Source of the DNA: AC-37 sp036389295
GTDB taxonomy: Bacteria; Actinomycetota; Thermoleophilia; Solirubrobacterales; Thermoleophilaceae
NCBI GenBank assembly: GCA_036389295.1
Contig: DASVQB010000021.1
Coordinates: forward strand, 107,415-171,414
Direction of reading: 5' to 3'
DNA length: 64,000 bases
Position numbers and translations under genes: made by a program. Positions 1 through 9,100 of this stretch are shown piece after piece. Every line of letters starts with the position of its first letter. Within the stretch, counting starts at the first letter, position 1. The notes beneath the pieces are model-generated. The model was given only the letters and a program-made list of their open reading frames with translations. It did not search any database and was not told the origin of the DNA.

Positions 1-909
1 CTCGACGCGGGCGGGGACGTCGGCGGCCACCCGCAGCAGCGCACCGCCCGCGACCGGCGCGCCGCCCGTCGCGGCGACCACCGCGGGGGCCGTGGTGCCC
101 GGAGCTCCCGCGGCGCGGACGACGATCTCCGCGAAGGCGGCCGTGGAGCGCTCGCGGATGGTCGCGAGAGCGGCCTCGCCGACGGCCGTGTCCATGAACG
201 CCTGCCCCTCCTGGACACCGTAGGGCAGCAGGTGGAGGTTGCCCAGCGCCGGGACGGGCGCCGGCCCCTCGCTGGGGAAGAGCGTCCGCGCGGTGGCCAT
301 GACCCCGGCGTCGCCCGCCCGCCGGAGCGCGTGCGCCGAGTCGCGCACCTCCACGCCGGCGGGCACGCCGTCGCCCGCGTCGAGGGTGGCGGCCAGCAGC
401 GTCGGACGGCTGCCGTCGGCCCGGAGCGTCAGGTGGAACTGCCCGCCCGGCCGCGCGACCGGCACGCGTCCGAGCTCGCTCACGCCGGCCGGCGAGCGCC
501 GCAGGACGACCAGGGCGGCCTGCTCGTCGTCGTACAGCGCGGCGTAGTAGTCGCGCGGGCCGGAGCGACGGAGCACGACGCCCGCGCCGGCGCCCGCCGC
601 CGTGACGAGTGCCGCGATCTCGCCGTCGCGGAACCGCCGGTCGACGGCGAACGCGACCGGCCGCGGATCGCACGGGAAGACGTCCGACCCGGCCTCGAGC
701 AGCCCGCGGCCGCCCTCGCGGCGCAGGCCGGCGACTCCGCCGCACCTCCAGCCGGGCCAGCCGTCGCCCGGGGCGAGCGCGCGGAAGTCGAGCACGCGCG
801 ACCACTCCGAGCGCGCCCTCGCCGCCGCGGCCCGCTCGAGCACGGCGGCCGCGCCCGCGACGCCGGCCGCCGCGATCGCCTCCCTGCGCGTGACGCCGTC
901 GCCGAGCAT
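1..909 (-). CDS. Tat-exported protein, possible PhoD-like phosphatase N-terminal part (partial)
   Basis: The reading frame is open from an ATG at 909 to the window edge (303 codons), so the C-terminus lies outside. The N-terminus MLGDGVTRREAIAAAG is a twin-arginine signal followed by an Ala-rich stretch, so the folded protein is probably exported. The next ~230 residues look like a concanavalin/LamG-like beta domain, and the last visible residues (about 280-303) resemble the Ig-like entry to the PhoD phosphatase domain. No metal-binding motif is visible because the catalytic part would lie off the window. PhoD-like assignment is inference from this layout; the Tat signal is seen directly. No strong ribosome binding site precedes the ATG. 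Confidence 0.55.
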   Translation of the reverse strand, partial: MLGDGVTRREAIAAAGVAGAAAVLERAAAARARSEWSRVLDFRALAPGDGWPGWRCGGVAGLRREGGRGLLEAGSDVFPCDPRPVAFAVDRRFRDGEIAALVTAAGAGAGVVLRRSGPRDYYAALYDDEQAALVVLRRSPAGVSELGRVPVARPGGQFHLTLRADGSRPTLLAATLDAGDGVPAGVEVRDSAHALRRAGDAGVMATARTLFPSEGPAPVPALGNLHLLPYGVQEGQAFMDTAVGEAALATIRERSTAAFAEIVVRAAGAPGTTAPAVVAATGGAPVAGGALLRVAADVPARVE

Positions 910-1013
910 CGCAGCGATTATCGTCGCCGGCGCGCGGAGTCCGCGACGGCACCCGATGACTTTCCCGGCCCGAGCCGGTCACAGGACCGAACCCCGCAGA
1001 AAGGAACCCTCAG

Positions 1014-1667
1014 ATGCGAGAGCTCGTCGTGAACACCTTCCTCACCCTCGACGGCGTCATGCAGGCGCCGGGCGGACCGGAGGAGGACCCCAGCGGCGGC
1101 TTCGAGCACGGCGGCTGGTCGTTCGGCTACTGGGACGAGCGGATGCAGCAGGTCATGGGAGAGTCGATGTCGAGGCCCTTCGACCTCGTCCTAGGCCGCA
1201 AGACCTACGAGATCTTCGCCGCCCACTGGCCGCACAGCGACGGTCCCGGCGCGGAGCCGCTCAACAGGGCGACGAAGCACGTGGCCTCGAAGACGCTGAC
1301 GGAGCTCGAGTGGGAGAACTCGAGGCTCATCGAGGGCGAGGTGCCCGACGGCGTCCGCGCGCTCAAGGACGAGGACGGCCCCGAGCTCCAGGTCCACGGC
1401 AGCGCGAACCTGCTCCAGACGCTGCTCGAGCACGGGCTCGTCGACGAGCTCCGCCTGTGGATCTTCCCGCTCGTGCTCGGCAGCGGCAAGCGCCTGTTCG
1501 ACGGGGGCACGGTGCCCGACGGGATGGAGCTCACGAGCTCGCAGGTCTCCTCCACCGGGGTGATCATGGCGACCTACCGAGGCGGCGCCGAGATCAAGTC
1601 CGGCTCCTTCGCCGCGGAGGAGCCGAGCGAGGCCGAGCAGGCGCGCCGCGCCGCGCAGGAGCGCTAG
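1014..1667 (+). CDS. dihydrofolate reductase family protein (RibD C-terminal-like)
   Basis: 217 residues with the start MRELVVNTFLTLDGVMQAPG typical of the YyaP/YwjB-like dihydrofolate reductase family, followed by the conserved GRKTYE segment (about residues 60-66), the VHGSANLLQTLLEHGLVDELRLWIFPLVLGSGKRLF block (about 121-157) split here by description, and a Lys/Glu-rich tail of about 25 residues. Family members are NADPH-dependent reductases of uncertain substrate; this is not the housekeeping FolA. An AAAGGA ribosome binding site lies about 9 bases before the ATG. It stands alone, divergent from the Tat protein. Confidence 0.85.
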   Translation: MRELVVNTFLTLDGVMQAPGGPEEDPSGGFEHGGWSFGYWDERMQQVMGESMSRPFDLVLGRKTYEIFAAHWPHSDGPGAEPLNRATKHVASKTLTELEWENSRLIEGEVPDGVRALKDEDGPELQVHGSANLLQTLLEHGLVDELRLWIFPLVLGSGKRLFDGGTVPDGMELTSSQVSSTGVIMATYRGGAEIKSGSFAAEEPSEAEQARRAAQER

Positions 1668-1704
1668 GGGAGGACGGCCCCCGGCAGCCCCGCCCGGCCG
1701 CGCG

Positions 1705-2067
1705 TCAATCCCCCTTCGCGTAGCTGCTCGCCCCGTACCAGTCCACCACCACGACCGGCTCGTCTCCCACGACCCAGGCGTCGTGCCCGCTCGGCAGCGA
1801 GGTGATGTCGCCGGGCTTCGCGACGAACTCGGACCCGTCGTCCATGCGTATCGCGAGCCGACCGCTCACGTGGTACTGGAAGTGAGGCGCCTCGCAGCTG
1901 TCGGTCCCGGCGATCGGCTTGACGTCGTTCGACCAGCGCCAGCCGGGCTCGAACGTCATCCTGCCCACCTCCGAGCCGCCCACCGACAGGATCTCCGCCC
2001 TGCCGTTCGGGAACTCGCGCACCTCGTCGGGCTCGGCGAACCCCTTGTGCTCGGTCTCGTGTCTCAC
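1705..2067 (-). CDS. cupin domain protein
   Basis: Small single-domain cupin of about 120 residues. The HFQYHVSGRLAIRMDDG strand and the GDITSLPSGHDAWVVGDE turn match the two cupin motifs, with His residues able to bind a metal. I chose the GTG at 2067 because a strong purine-rich ribosome binding site (GGAAGGGGAGG) lies 6-8 bases before it; an upstream GTG at 2097 is in frame but would place that site inside the gene. It lies 80 bases after the hydrolase-glycosyltransferase gene on the same strand and may be the last gene of that operon. Substrate unknown. Confidence 0.8.
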   Translation of the reverse strand: MRHETEHKGFAEPDEVREFPNGRAEILSVGGSEVGRMTFEPGWRWSNDVKPIAGTDSCEAPHFQYHVSGRLAIRMDDGSEFVAKPGDITSLPSGHDAWVVGDEPVVVVDWYGASSYAKGD

Positions 2068-2146
2068 GGGTACCTCCCCTTCCTCGATCGACGTCACGAC
2101 ATCCGGCCAGACGCTCGCCGCGCACCGCGGTCGTGCGCCTCGACGC

Positions 2147-4327
2147 CTACAGCAGCTCCGCCAGCTTCTCCGCGGCGCGGCGGGCGCCGTCGGTCTCGAC
2201 GGGCCGGTAATCCACGCGGCGGCCGATCTCCTCGGCGATCGCCGCCGCGATCGCGTCCGGTCCCGCCGTGTCGAAGTCCATCCTGCGCCCCGCGCCGTAG
2301 CGGTCGAGGCGGTGCGCCACGTGCATGTTCTGCTCGAAGTGGTGTCGCAGCGGGAAGTAGAGGAACGGCCTGCGGCTCGCGGTCAGCTCCATCGCGGTGG
2401 TCAGCCCGCCCTGCACGACGGCCAGGTCGCAGGCGGCCAGGTGGCGGTAGAGGTTGTGCACGTAGGCGACGACCTCGAGGCCGTCGTGCTGAGGCAGCGA
2501 CTGCGGGTCGATGCGCGGGCCGGCCACCACGATCATCCGCAGCTCCGGCACGAGCCGCTTCGCGTCCTCGAACGAGGCGATGACGCGCCGCAGCAGGTGC
2601 GCCCCCACGCCCGAGCCGCCGACGCTCACGATGCAGACCTTCTCTCCGGGGCGGTAGCCCAGCGCGTCGCGCAGCTCGTCGCGGTCGCCGAGCGCGCGCG
2701 GGTCGAAGCCCGTCACGTAGCCGGCGAACTCGAAGTTGCGCTCGGTCCAGTCGCGGATCAGCGGGAGCTGCGGTCCGAGGCGCTCGTCCACGACGTCCTC
2801 CGGGTTGCCGACGAAGATCGCGCGGTCGCGCAGGCCCGGATGGGCGGCGATGTGCTCGACCATCTCGGCGTTGTAGTCGGCGGTGAGGTACGCCTCGCGC
2901 TCGCCGCCGTCGGGCATCGGGAGCCACCCGACGAAGTCCGTCAGCCACGCGTAGCGGGCGCGCTTCTCGCGCGGGTTCTCGTGCAGGTAGTAGTCGAGCT
3001 CCCACGCCTCGTCGCCGACCCACAGGTCGTAGCGGTCCTCGCGCACCAGGTCGTGGAAGACCATGAAGTTGTTGATGAGGATCTCGTCCATGCGGCGCCA
3101 GGCGTGGAAGCAGTGCAGGTCGTGCTCGGCCGACTCGGACTCGATGTGCCTCGACTCGTTCGCGAGGTGCTCGCTGGCCGGGTGGATCCGCTCCCCCTCC
3201 GCCTCGAGCACGCGGGTCACGGGGTCCTGCGCGAGCCAGTCGATCTCCAGCCCGTCGACGAGGCCGCGCAGCTCGCGCGCGATCGCGACGTCGCGCTGCG
3301 CGTGGCCGAGGCCGATCGGGGACGAGATGTAGAGCGCGCGCTTGCGGCCGTCCGAGCGGTGGACGACCGGGTCGCGGCGCGGCGTGCCGTCGACGAACTC
3401 GCGCATCGCGAGGTTCACCTGCACGGGCTTGCGCGCGTGCGGCTGATGGCCCGCGCCCTCGACGGTCTCGAGGCGGCCGCCGGTGATGCCGGCGAGCGCC
3501 CGGCCGTCGGGATACGGCGTGACCTTGTCCTTCGTCCCGTGGATCACGAGCACGGGGCAGCGCACGCGCTCCGCGAGCGCGATCTGGTCGCGCCGCGTCG
3601 CCGGGGCCGCGAGCGGCGCGAACGTGCTCGCCGCGAGGAGCTCCCCGTCGGTCTCGTGCGACCAGGCGACGGCGTCCTCGATCTGCTTGGTCGAGTGCCG
3701 CTCGGGAAGCATCTGCTCCGCAAACCACTGGACGAAGTCGGCGTAGCCGCCGTGGGTCCAGTAGTGGGGGTTGAACTTGGCCCGTCCGCGGGTCGTGAGC
3801 GGGCGCCCCTGGGTGAGGCGCGCCATCCGCGGGTTGAACAGCACCCGCTGGGAGAGCGAGCGCACGCGGCTGACCGGGAAGAGCGGGGCGATCAGCGCCA
3901 GGCCCGCGACGCGCTCGGGGTGCTCGGCGGCGAGCAGCAGCGCGCGCTGCGCGCCGCGCGACACCGCGACGCAGACGGCGCGGTCGACGCCGCACGCGTC
4001 CATGACGTCGATCGCGTCCTGCGCGAACTCGCGCTCGTCGTACGCGCTCGGGTCCGACGGCCGGTCGGAGCGACCGTTCCCGCGCGGGTCGAAGCAGACG
4101 ACCCGCATGTGCCGCGCGAAGTACGGGATCTGCGCCTTCCAGACGCGCGAGTGCACGAGCGTCCACGTCGGGAGGAACAGGATGGTCTGCTCGCCCTCGC
4201 CGTAGGACTCCCAGAAGACGCGGACGCCGTCGCGCTCGACGAACCCCTCCTCGTCGGGTTGGCGCGCGCGGGTCTGCTCGTGCCGCGCCCGCTCGGCCGG
4301 CGGGGCCGCGGTCGTGGTCGTGGTCAT
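2147..4327 (-). CDS. alpha/beta hydrolase fused to a UGT/MurG-like glycosyltransferase
   Basis: 726 residues. Residues ~30-313 form an alpha/beta hydrolase: nucleophile Ser123 in AVSRGAQ (the usual first Gly of GxSxG is Ala), acid Asp267 in HGTKDKV, and base His294 in GAGHQPH. Residues ~329-726 form a GT-B glycosyltransferase starting ALYISSPIGLGHAQRD, with a nucleotide-sugar-binding C-terminal half containing VVAGPRI and VVQGGLTTAMEL. No signal peptide, so cytosolic. The ATG at 4327 has an excellent site (GGAGGGGAGGAGGAG) and overlaps the tetR stop as ATGA, so the two are co-translated. Such a fusion could acylate/deacylate and glycosylate one lipid-like or phenolic substrate; the substrate is not known. 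Confidence is high for the domains, low for the role. Confidence 0.85.
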   Translation of the reverse strand: MTTTTTAAPPAERARHEQTRARQPDEEGFVERDGVRVFWESYGEGEQTILFLPTWTLVHSRVWKAQIPYFARHMRVVCFDPRGNGRSDRPSDPSAYDEREFAQDAIDVMDACGVDRAVCVAVSRGAQRALLLAAEHPERVAGLALIAPLFPVSRVRSLSQRVLFNPRMARLTQGRPLTTRGRAKFNPHYWTHGGYADFVQWFAEQMLPERHSTKQIEDAVAWSHETDGELLAASTFAPLAAPATRRDQIALAERVRCPVLVIHGTKDKVTPYPDGRALAGITGGRLETVEGAGHQPHARKPVQVNLAMREFVDGTPRRDPVVHRSDGRKRALYISSPIGLGHAQRDVAIARELRGLVDGLEIDWLAQDPVTRVLEAEGERIHPASEHLANESRHIESESAEHDLHCFHAWRRMDEILINNFMVFHDLVREDRYDLWVGDEAWELDYYLHENPREKRARYAWLTDFVGWLPMPDGGEREAYLTADYNAEMVEHIAAHPGLRDRAIFVGNPEDVVDERLGPQLPLIRDWTERNFEFAGYVTGFDPRALGDRDELRDALGYRPGEKVCIVSVGGSGVGAHLLRRVIASFEDAKRLVPELRMIVVAGPRIDPQSLPQHDGLEVVAYVHNLYRHLAACDLAVVQGGLTTAMELTASRRPFLYFPLRHHFEQNMHVAHRLDRYGAGRRMDFDTAGPDAIAAAIAEEIGRRVDYRPVETDGARRAAEKLAELL

Positions 4328-4944
4328 GCCCTCCTCCTCCCCTCCAGCGACTCGAGCCAGCGCTCGATCCAGTCGAGCAGCTCGGCGTGGCCCTCGTCGA
4401 TGCCCTCGAGCCGCTCGAGGGCGAAGCCCTGGCCGAACGTCATCGTGAGCGCCACGAGCGCCTCGCCCGGGAACCGCTCCTCGTCGAGGCCGTACTCCGC
4501 GGCGGCCCGCAGGTAGGCCTCGCGCAGGACGGCTCGCCACTCGGCGTTGACCCTGGCCACGCGCGGCCGCAGGTCGGGGCGACTCCACGAGAGCGCCTGC
4601 AGCTCCAGCCAGATCTTCGAGTACCCCGCGCGGAGGTCCTCCTCCTGGAAGCGCCACGCGGTTCGCCACTTCTCGATGAAGGGAGCGTCCGTCCCGTACA
4701 TCTCGCGCTGGCGAGCGATCAGGCGCTCCGTGAAGCGCTCGAGCACCTGGACGAAGAGCTCGTCGATCGAGCCGAAGTAGTAGTGGACCAGCCCCTGGTT
4801 GGCGCCGGCCTCGGCGGCGAGCCGACGCGTGCTGACCCCTCCGTGCCCGACCTCCACGAGGAGGCGCTCCGCGGCGTCGAGCAGCCGCTCGGCGGTCTCG
4901 GGGCGGGGCGGCTTCTGCGCGTGGGTGTCGGATGCGGCTTCCAT
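4324..4944 (-). CDS. TetR/AcrR family transcriptional regulator
   Basis: 206 residues. The N-terminal 60 residues form the TetR helix-turn-helix (AERLLVEVGHGGVSTRRLAAEAGANQG..VHYYFGS), the rest a variable ligand-binding helical domain with a TetR_C-type region. First gene of an operon with the hydrolase-glycosyltransferase fusion; its TGA overlaps that gene's ATG. A near-perfect palindrome lies 5 bases before the start codon, consistent with autoregulation and a leaderless or very short leader transcript. The ligand is probably a substrate or product of the fused enzyme (inference). Confidence 0.9.
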   Translation of the reverse strand: MEAASDTHAQKPPRPETAERLLDAAERLLVEVGHGGVSTRRLAAEAGANQGLVHYYFGSIDELFVQVLERFTERLIARQREMYGTDAPFIEKWRTAWRFQEEDLRAGYSKIWLELQALSWSRPDLRPRVARVNAEWRAVLREAYLRAAAEYGLDEERFPGEALVALTMTFGQGFALERLEGIDEGHAELLDWIERWLESLEGRRRA

Positions 4945-4948
4945 GTGG

Positions 4949-4969
4949 TTTAGGCGATCGCCTTAGGCG
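4949..4969. promoter_or_regulatory. putative TetR operator
   Basis: A 12-bp perfect palindrome AGGCGATCGCCT (4952-4963) sits inside a longer imperfect repeat, TTTAGGCG and CCTTAGGCG, immediately upstream of the tetR start codon. Position and symmetry fit an autoregulatory TetR site; no binding data. Confidence 0.55.
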
Positions 4970-5078
4970 TATGAATAACAGGGTGTGGGCCGCGTGTCAA
5001 GGGCGTCCGGATCGGGCGGCGAGCGGCGCGCCTCTTGTCGGCTGCGGCGGGGGCGCTCCCGCTGACGGCCGCGCGCGG

Positions 5079-5531
5079 TCAGCCTTCGAGGCGACGGGCC
5101 GATTCGACCAGCCACTCCTTGACCAGCCGCAGCTCGTCCCGATCGAGGTCCGCCTCGATCGTCCGCTCGAGCGCCCGCACGGACGGCGTCGCCGCCGCGA
5201 GCCTGCGCTCCCCCTCGGGCGTCGGGCTGACCTGGCGGATCCTGCCGTGGGTGGGATGCGGCCGGCGCTCGACGAGGCGCTCCCGCTCCAGCGTGGCCAG
5301 CACGCCGTTCATGGCCTGCGCCGTCGTGTTGCAGGCGCGGGCGAGGTCCGCGCCCGAGATCCCGGGCTCGCGCGCGACCACGCTGAGAGCCGCGTACTGC
5401 GCCCCCGTCAGGCCGTGCGCGTGGAGAGCCGCCTCCATCGCGCCGCGGAACGAGTGCCAGGCCTGACGGAGCAGGTAGCCGGTCCGGCCGTCGACCCCGC
5501 GGAAGCCCTCCCCGACCCTCGGCGCGCTCAC
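5079..5531 (-). CDS. MarR family transcriptional regulator
   Basis: About 150 residues with the MarR winged-helix: GLTGAQYAALSVVAREPGIS, ADLARACNTTAQAMNGVL (recognition helix) and the wing ERRPHPTHGRIRQVSPTPEG. The GTG at 5531 is preferred; a TTG three codons upstream (5540) is the alternative and would overlap the operator. Divergent from the NTF2-like gene across a nested inverted repeat that overlaps the opposing promoter, so it very likely represses that gene and itself. MarR proteins usually respond to phenolic or oxidative ligands; here the ligand is unknown. Confidence 0.85.
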   Translation of the reverse strand: MSAPRVGEGFRGVDGRTGYLLRQAWHSFRGAMEAALHAHGLTGAQYAALSVVAREPGISGADLARACNTTAQAMNGVLATLERERLVERRPHPTHGRIRQVSPTPEGERRLAAATPSVRALERTIEADLDRDELRLVKEWLVESARRLEG

Positions 5532-5539
5532 GGCGGACA

Positions 5540-5599
5540 AGGTATCAGGTTCTTGACTTTATATAAGGTTCCTGTCATTATCACAGGAACCTGATACCT
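5540..5599. promoter_or_regulatory. nested inverted repeat: MarR operator over a sigma-70-like promoter
   Basis: Outer arms AGGTATCAGGTTC (5540-5552) and GAACCTGATACCT (5587-5599) are perfect 13-bp complements. Inner arms AGGTTCCTGT (5566-5575) and ACAGGAACCT (5583-5592) are perfect 10-bp complements sharing the right side. Within it lie TTGACT (5553-5558) and CATTAT (5576-5581), 17 bases apart, a good -35/-10 pair reading toward the NTF2-like gene. Repressor binding to the inner repeat would cover the -10. Confidence 0.75.
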
Positions 5600-5638
5600 C
5601 GGCCAAGCGGGCGACGACGCCCGCGGGAGGACGACGAC

Positions 5639-6079
5639 ATGACCGTCGCGCAGACGACACCCACGCGCATGACCCGGGCGGCGATGGACGCCCTGGTCGA
5701 CGGGCACTACCGAGCCGAGGAGGCGGGCGACCTCGACGCCATCGTCGCCGGGTTCACGGCGAGCGCGGAGCACGACGTCGTCGGGCGGCCCGGAGACCCC
5801 CTCCACGGGGGCGACGAGATCGCGGGCTTCTACGACGCGCTGCTGGCCGAGCTCCGCATCGAGCGGTTCGAGCCGGTCCGGCGCTGGTACGGCGACGACC
5901 ACGTCGCGGACGAGGCGATCCTGCACGCGACCGCCACCGGGCGCCCCTTCGGCCTCGACGGCCGCGGCCGGCCGGTGCGCGCGCGCTTCCTGCACGTCTT
6001 CGACTTCGGCGACGGCCTGATCAGCCGCGAGAGCGCGTGGATCGACCTCGCGGCGATCCAGCAGCAGCTCGCCGGCTGA
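5639..6079 (+). CDS. NTF2-like / SnoaL-like protein
   Basis: 146 residues forming one cone-shaped NTF2-like fold: the helical start ALVDGHYRAEEAGDLDAIVAGF, the GDPLHGGDEIAGFYDALL segment and the C-terminal strands ARFLHVFDFGDGLISRESAWIDLAAIQQQL. Such proteins are polyketide-cyclase-like enzymes, stress proteins or ligand carriers; no catalytic assignment is possible. GGGAGG lies about 10 bases before the ATG. Transcribed from the MarR-overlapped promoter just upstream, so probably the regulator's main target. Confidence 0.85.
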   Translation: MTVAQTTPTRMTRAAMDALVDGHYRAEEAGDLDAIVAGFTASAEHDVVGRPGDPLHGGDEIAGFYDALLAELRIERFEPVRRWYGDDHVADEAILHATATGRPFGLDGRGRPVRARFLHVFDFGDGLISRESAWIDLAAIQQQLAG

Positions 6080-6190
6080 CGGCGAGGAACTGTCGCCGGG
6101 GCTGCCCGCTCGCGCCTACCACCTGGCTCCAGGCCGGCCCGCACGGCTCCGCAGGCGCGTAGGATCGCTGCGACGGGGGACGCGGGGACG

Positions 6191-9100
6191 ATGATCGGAG
6201 CAATTCGCGCTGCACTTGCCGCGGCCGCGCTGGCCGCGGCGCTCACAGCGCCTGCGCTCGCGGCGGACCACGGATTCCCGGGAACCGATCCGAGCGAGTC
6301 GGTGCGGGTCCACACGCCGAACGATCCCGACTTCGACCCGTGCGAGATCGACGACCAGGACGGTGTGAGCTGCGCGAACGTGTTCGACCAGGCGCTCGCC
6401 CGCTTCGGCTTCGCACCCAAGGCCACCGAGAACGACGCCACCTACAAGAACCCGACCGACCCCCACGTCGTGCGGCTCTCGCAGCAGAACACGCTCGCGG
6501 GTCGGAATGCGTTCGGCCAGGTCGCCGGGGTGTCCGCCGACCGCGCCTGGAAGCACACCCCGGGCGACCCCTCCGTTCGCATCGCGATCGTCGACACCGG
6601 CATCCAGTGGCACGCGCGCGGGCTGCGCCTGCGGGTGGCGCTCAACAAGGGCGAGCTGCCCAAGCCGAAGAGGGCCGACGACAGCGACTGCGCCGAATAC
6701 GACTGCAACGCCGACGGCGCGTTCAACGTCGACGACTACGCGAACGACTCGCGCGTCCTGAAGACGGCCGGGCAGAGCCTCGCCGACGCGATCCTCGACG
6801 CGAGCGACCTGATCGCGACCTTCAGCGGGGACGGGGACGGCGACGCCAACGGCTACCCGGACGACATCGCCGGCTGGGACTTCTTCGACGACGACAACGA
6901 CCCCTACGACCAGTCGAGCTACACCGACTCCGCCGAGGACCACGGGACCGGCCAGGCGGAGGAGGCTGTCCGCGAGGGGAATGACGCCGACGGCGACCTC
7001 GGCGTCTGCCCACGCTGCCAATTCGTGCCGCTGCGCGACTGGGACTCGTTCGTGCCGGACACGAACTACTTCTCGCAGGGCGTGACCTACGCGGCCGACA
7101 ACGGCATAGAGGTCGTCGAGGGGGCGATCGGCGGGCTCTACAACTCGAAGTACGGGCAGGCGGCGTTCGACTACGCGTATCGGAAGGGGACGTTCCTGGC
7201 GATCGTCTCCTCGGACATCAACAGCGCCAACCACAACATCCCGACGGTCTACGACGAGTCGCTCTTCGTGGCCGGTACCGTCGCCGACGTCGAGGGCCTC
7301 GGCACCGAGGGCTGGCCGCAGGAGGCGATCGACTTCTTCGCCCCGTTCGGGATCACGCTGCCGTCGAACCTCCCGGTCCAGACCTTCTTCCGCAACTCGG
7401 GGCTGACGCAGTACGGCGGCCACGCGCACATCGTGATGCCGGCGGTCAGTGGCTCGATCGCCACCGGCCAGGCGTCGGGAGCCGCCGGCCTCATCTACTC
7501 GATGGGCCGGAAGAAGAACCTCGACCCGCCGATCGCGCCGAACGAGGTCAAGCAGCTCCTGACCCAGACGGCGGAGGACGTTGTCCCGGAGAACACGGTC
7601 GGAACCGGCGTTCCCGACCCGTCCCAGCCGGGCTGGGACCAGCACTTCGGCTACGGGCGCCCCGACCTCGGGCTCGCGCTCGAGCGGATCGACCAGGGAA
7701 AGATCCCGCCGCAGGTCCTGATCGACTCGCCCGACTGGTTCATGCCGCTGAACGTCGAGCGGACGCCGACCGTGTCGATCGGCGCGCGCATCTCCGCCCC
7801 ACGCTCGGCCGGCTACACGTGGTCGCTCCAGTGGGCCGCGGGGATCGAGCCGTGCGAGGCCGACTTCGTGGAGGTCTCCACGGGCTCGGGCACGCAGCCG
7901 CGCGAGGGCGTGCTCGGCAGCATCGACCTGACGGCCGTGCGCGCGAAGCTCGACGCGCGCGCCACCACGACCGCGGCTCCGGGCTGCAACCCGCCGCTGC
8001 CCGCGACCGGCGGGTCGACCCCCGACCCGACCGCTCCGGGCAAGGGACCGGGCGACCGCGACCCGAACGAGCCCGCCTTCACGGTCCGCGTCGTCGTGCA
8101 CGACAGCGCGAACAACCGGGCCGAGGACCGCAAGGTGCTGTTCGCCTACCGCGACCCGACCGCGCACACGGGCTGGTCGAAGCACATCGGCACCGGCGGC
8201 GAGGCCTCGCCGCGCATGTACGACCTCGACGGCGACAACCGGCTCGACACCGTGGTGGCGGACACGAGCGGCGAGCTCTCGGTCTACCGCCACGACGGAT
8301 CGCGGCTGCCGACCTTCAACGACGGGCAGCCCGTGAGCACGCTGCCATACGCGAACGCGCGCGAGACCGACGCCCACGACGCGATCGGCAAGCCGCTGGA
8401 GGTGCTGCGCACGCCGGCGATCGGCGACGTGGACGGCGACGGGGGAGCCGACATCGTCGTCTCGGCCGGCGAGCACGTCTACGCCTGGGACGCGAAGGGC
8501 GACGAGCTGGAGAACTTCCCGGTGCGGCTCGACCCCGCCCATTCCGCCCCCGCGATCCGAACGAGGCAGAACCACGTCAAGCGCGGGTTCATCGCGTCGC
8601 CCACGCTCACCGACCTGAGCGGCGACGGCCGGCTCGACATCGCCATCGCCGGGATGGACCAGTACCTCTACGCCTGGGACGGCGACGGCGCCGCGCTGCC
8701 CGGCTTCCCGGTGAAGCTGAAGAAGCCCGGCGAGACCAACGCACAGGTGGCCGGCTCCGAGAGCATCAACACCGCCGCCGCAGGCGACCTCGACGGCGAC
8801 AGGAAACCGGAGCTCGTCGTCGCCACCAACGAGGTCGAGGGGGTCAGCGGGGGTCCGAGCCTGCCCGGTGCGCCGAGCCTCGCGGGCGGCGACGGGCGGG
8901 TCTACGCCGTCGACGGCAACGGAGAGTTCCTGCCGGGCTGGCCGATCGCGCCGAACGCGCTGCTGCCGCACATCCTCCCGTTCGTCGGCCCCGGCGTCGA
9001 CCACGCCCTCGGCGACCTGGACGGCGACGGCAGCCTCGAGGTGATCGGCAACATCGCCACCGGCGGTCTCAGCGCGCGCGACAAGACCGGCGCCGAGCTG

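Noticed and set aside
1919..4516. 865-codon open frame opposite the hydrolase-glycosyltransferase fusion
   Set aside because: No recognisable domain; the opposite strand has complete catalytic motifs and an operon overlap.
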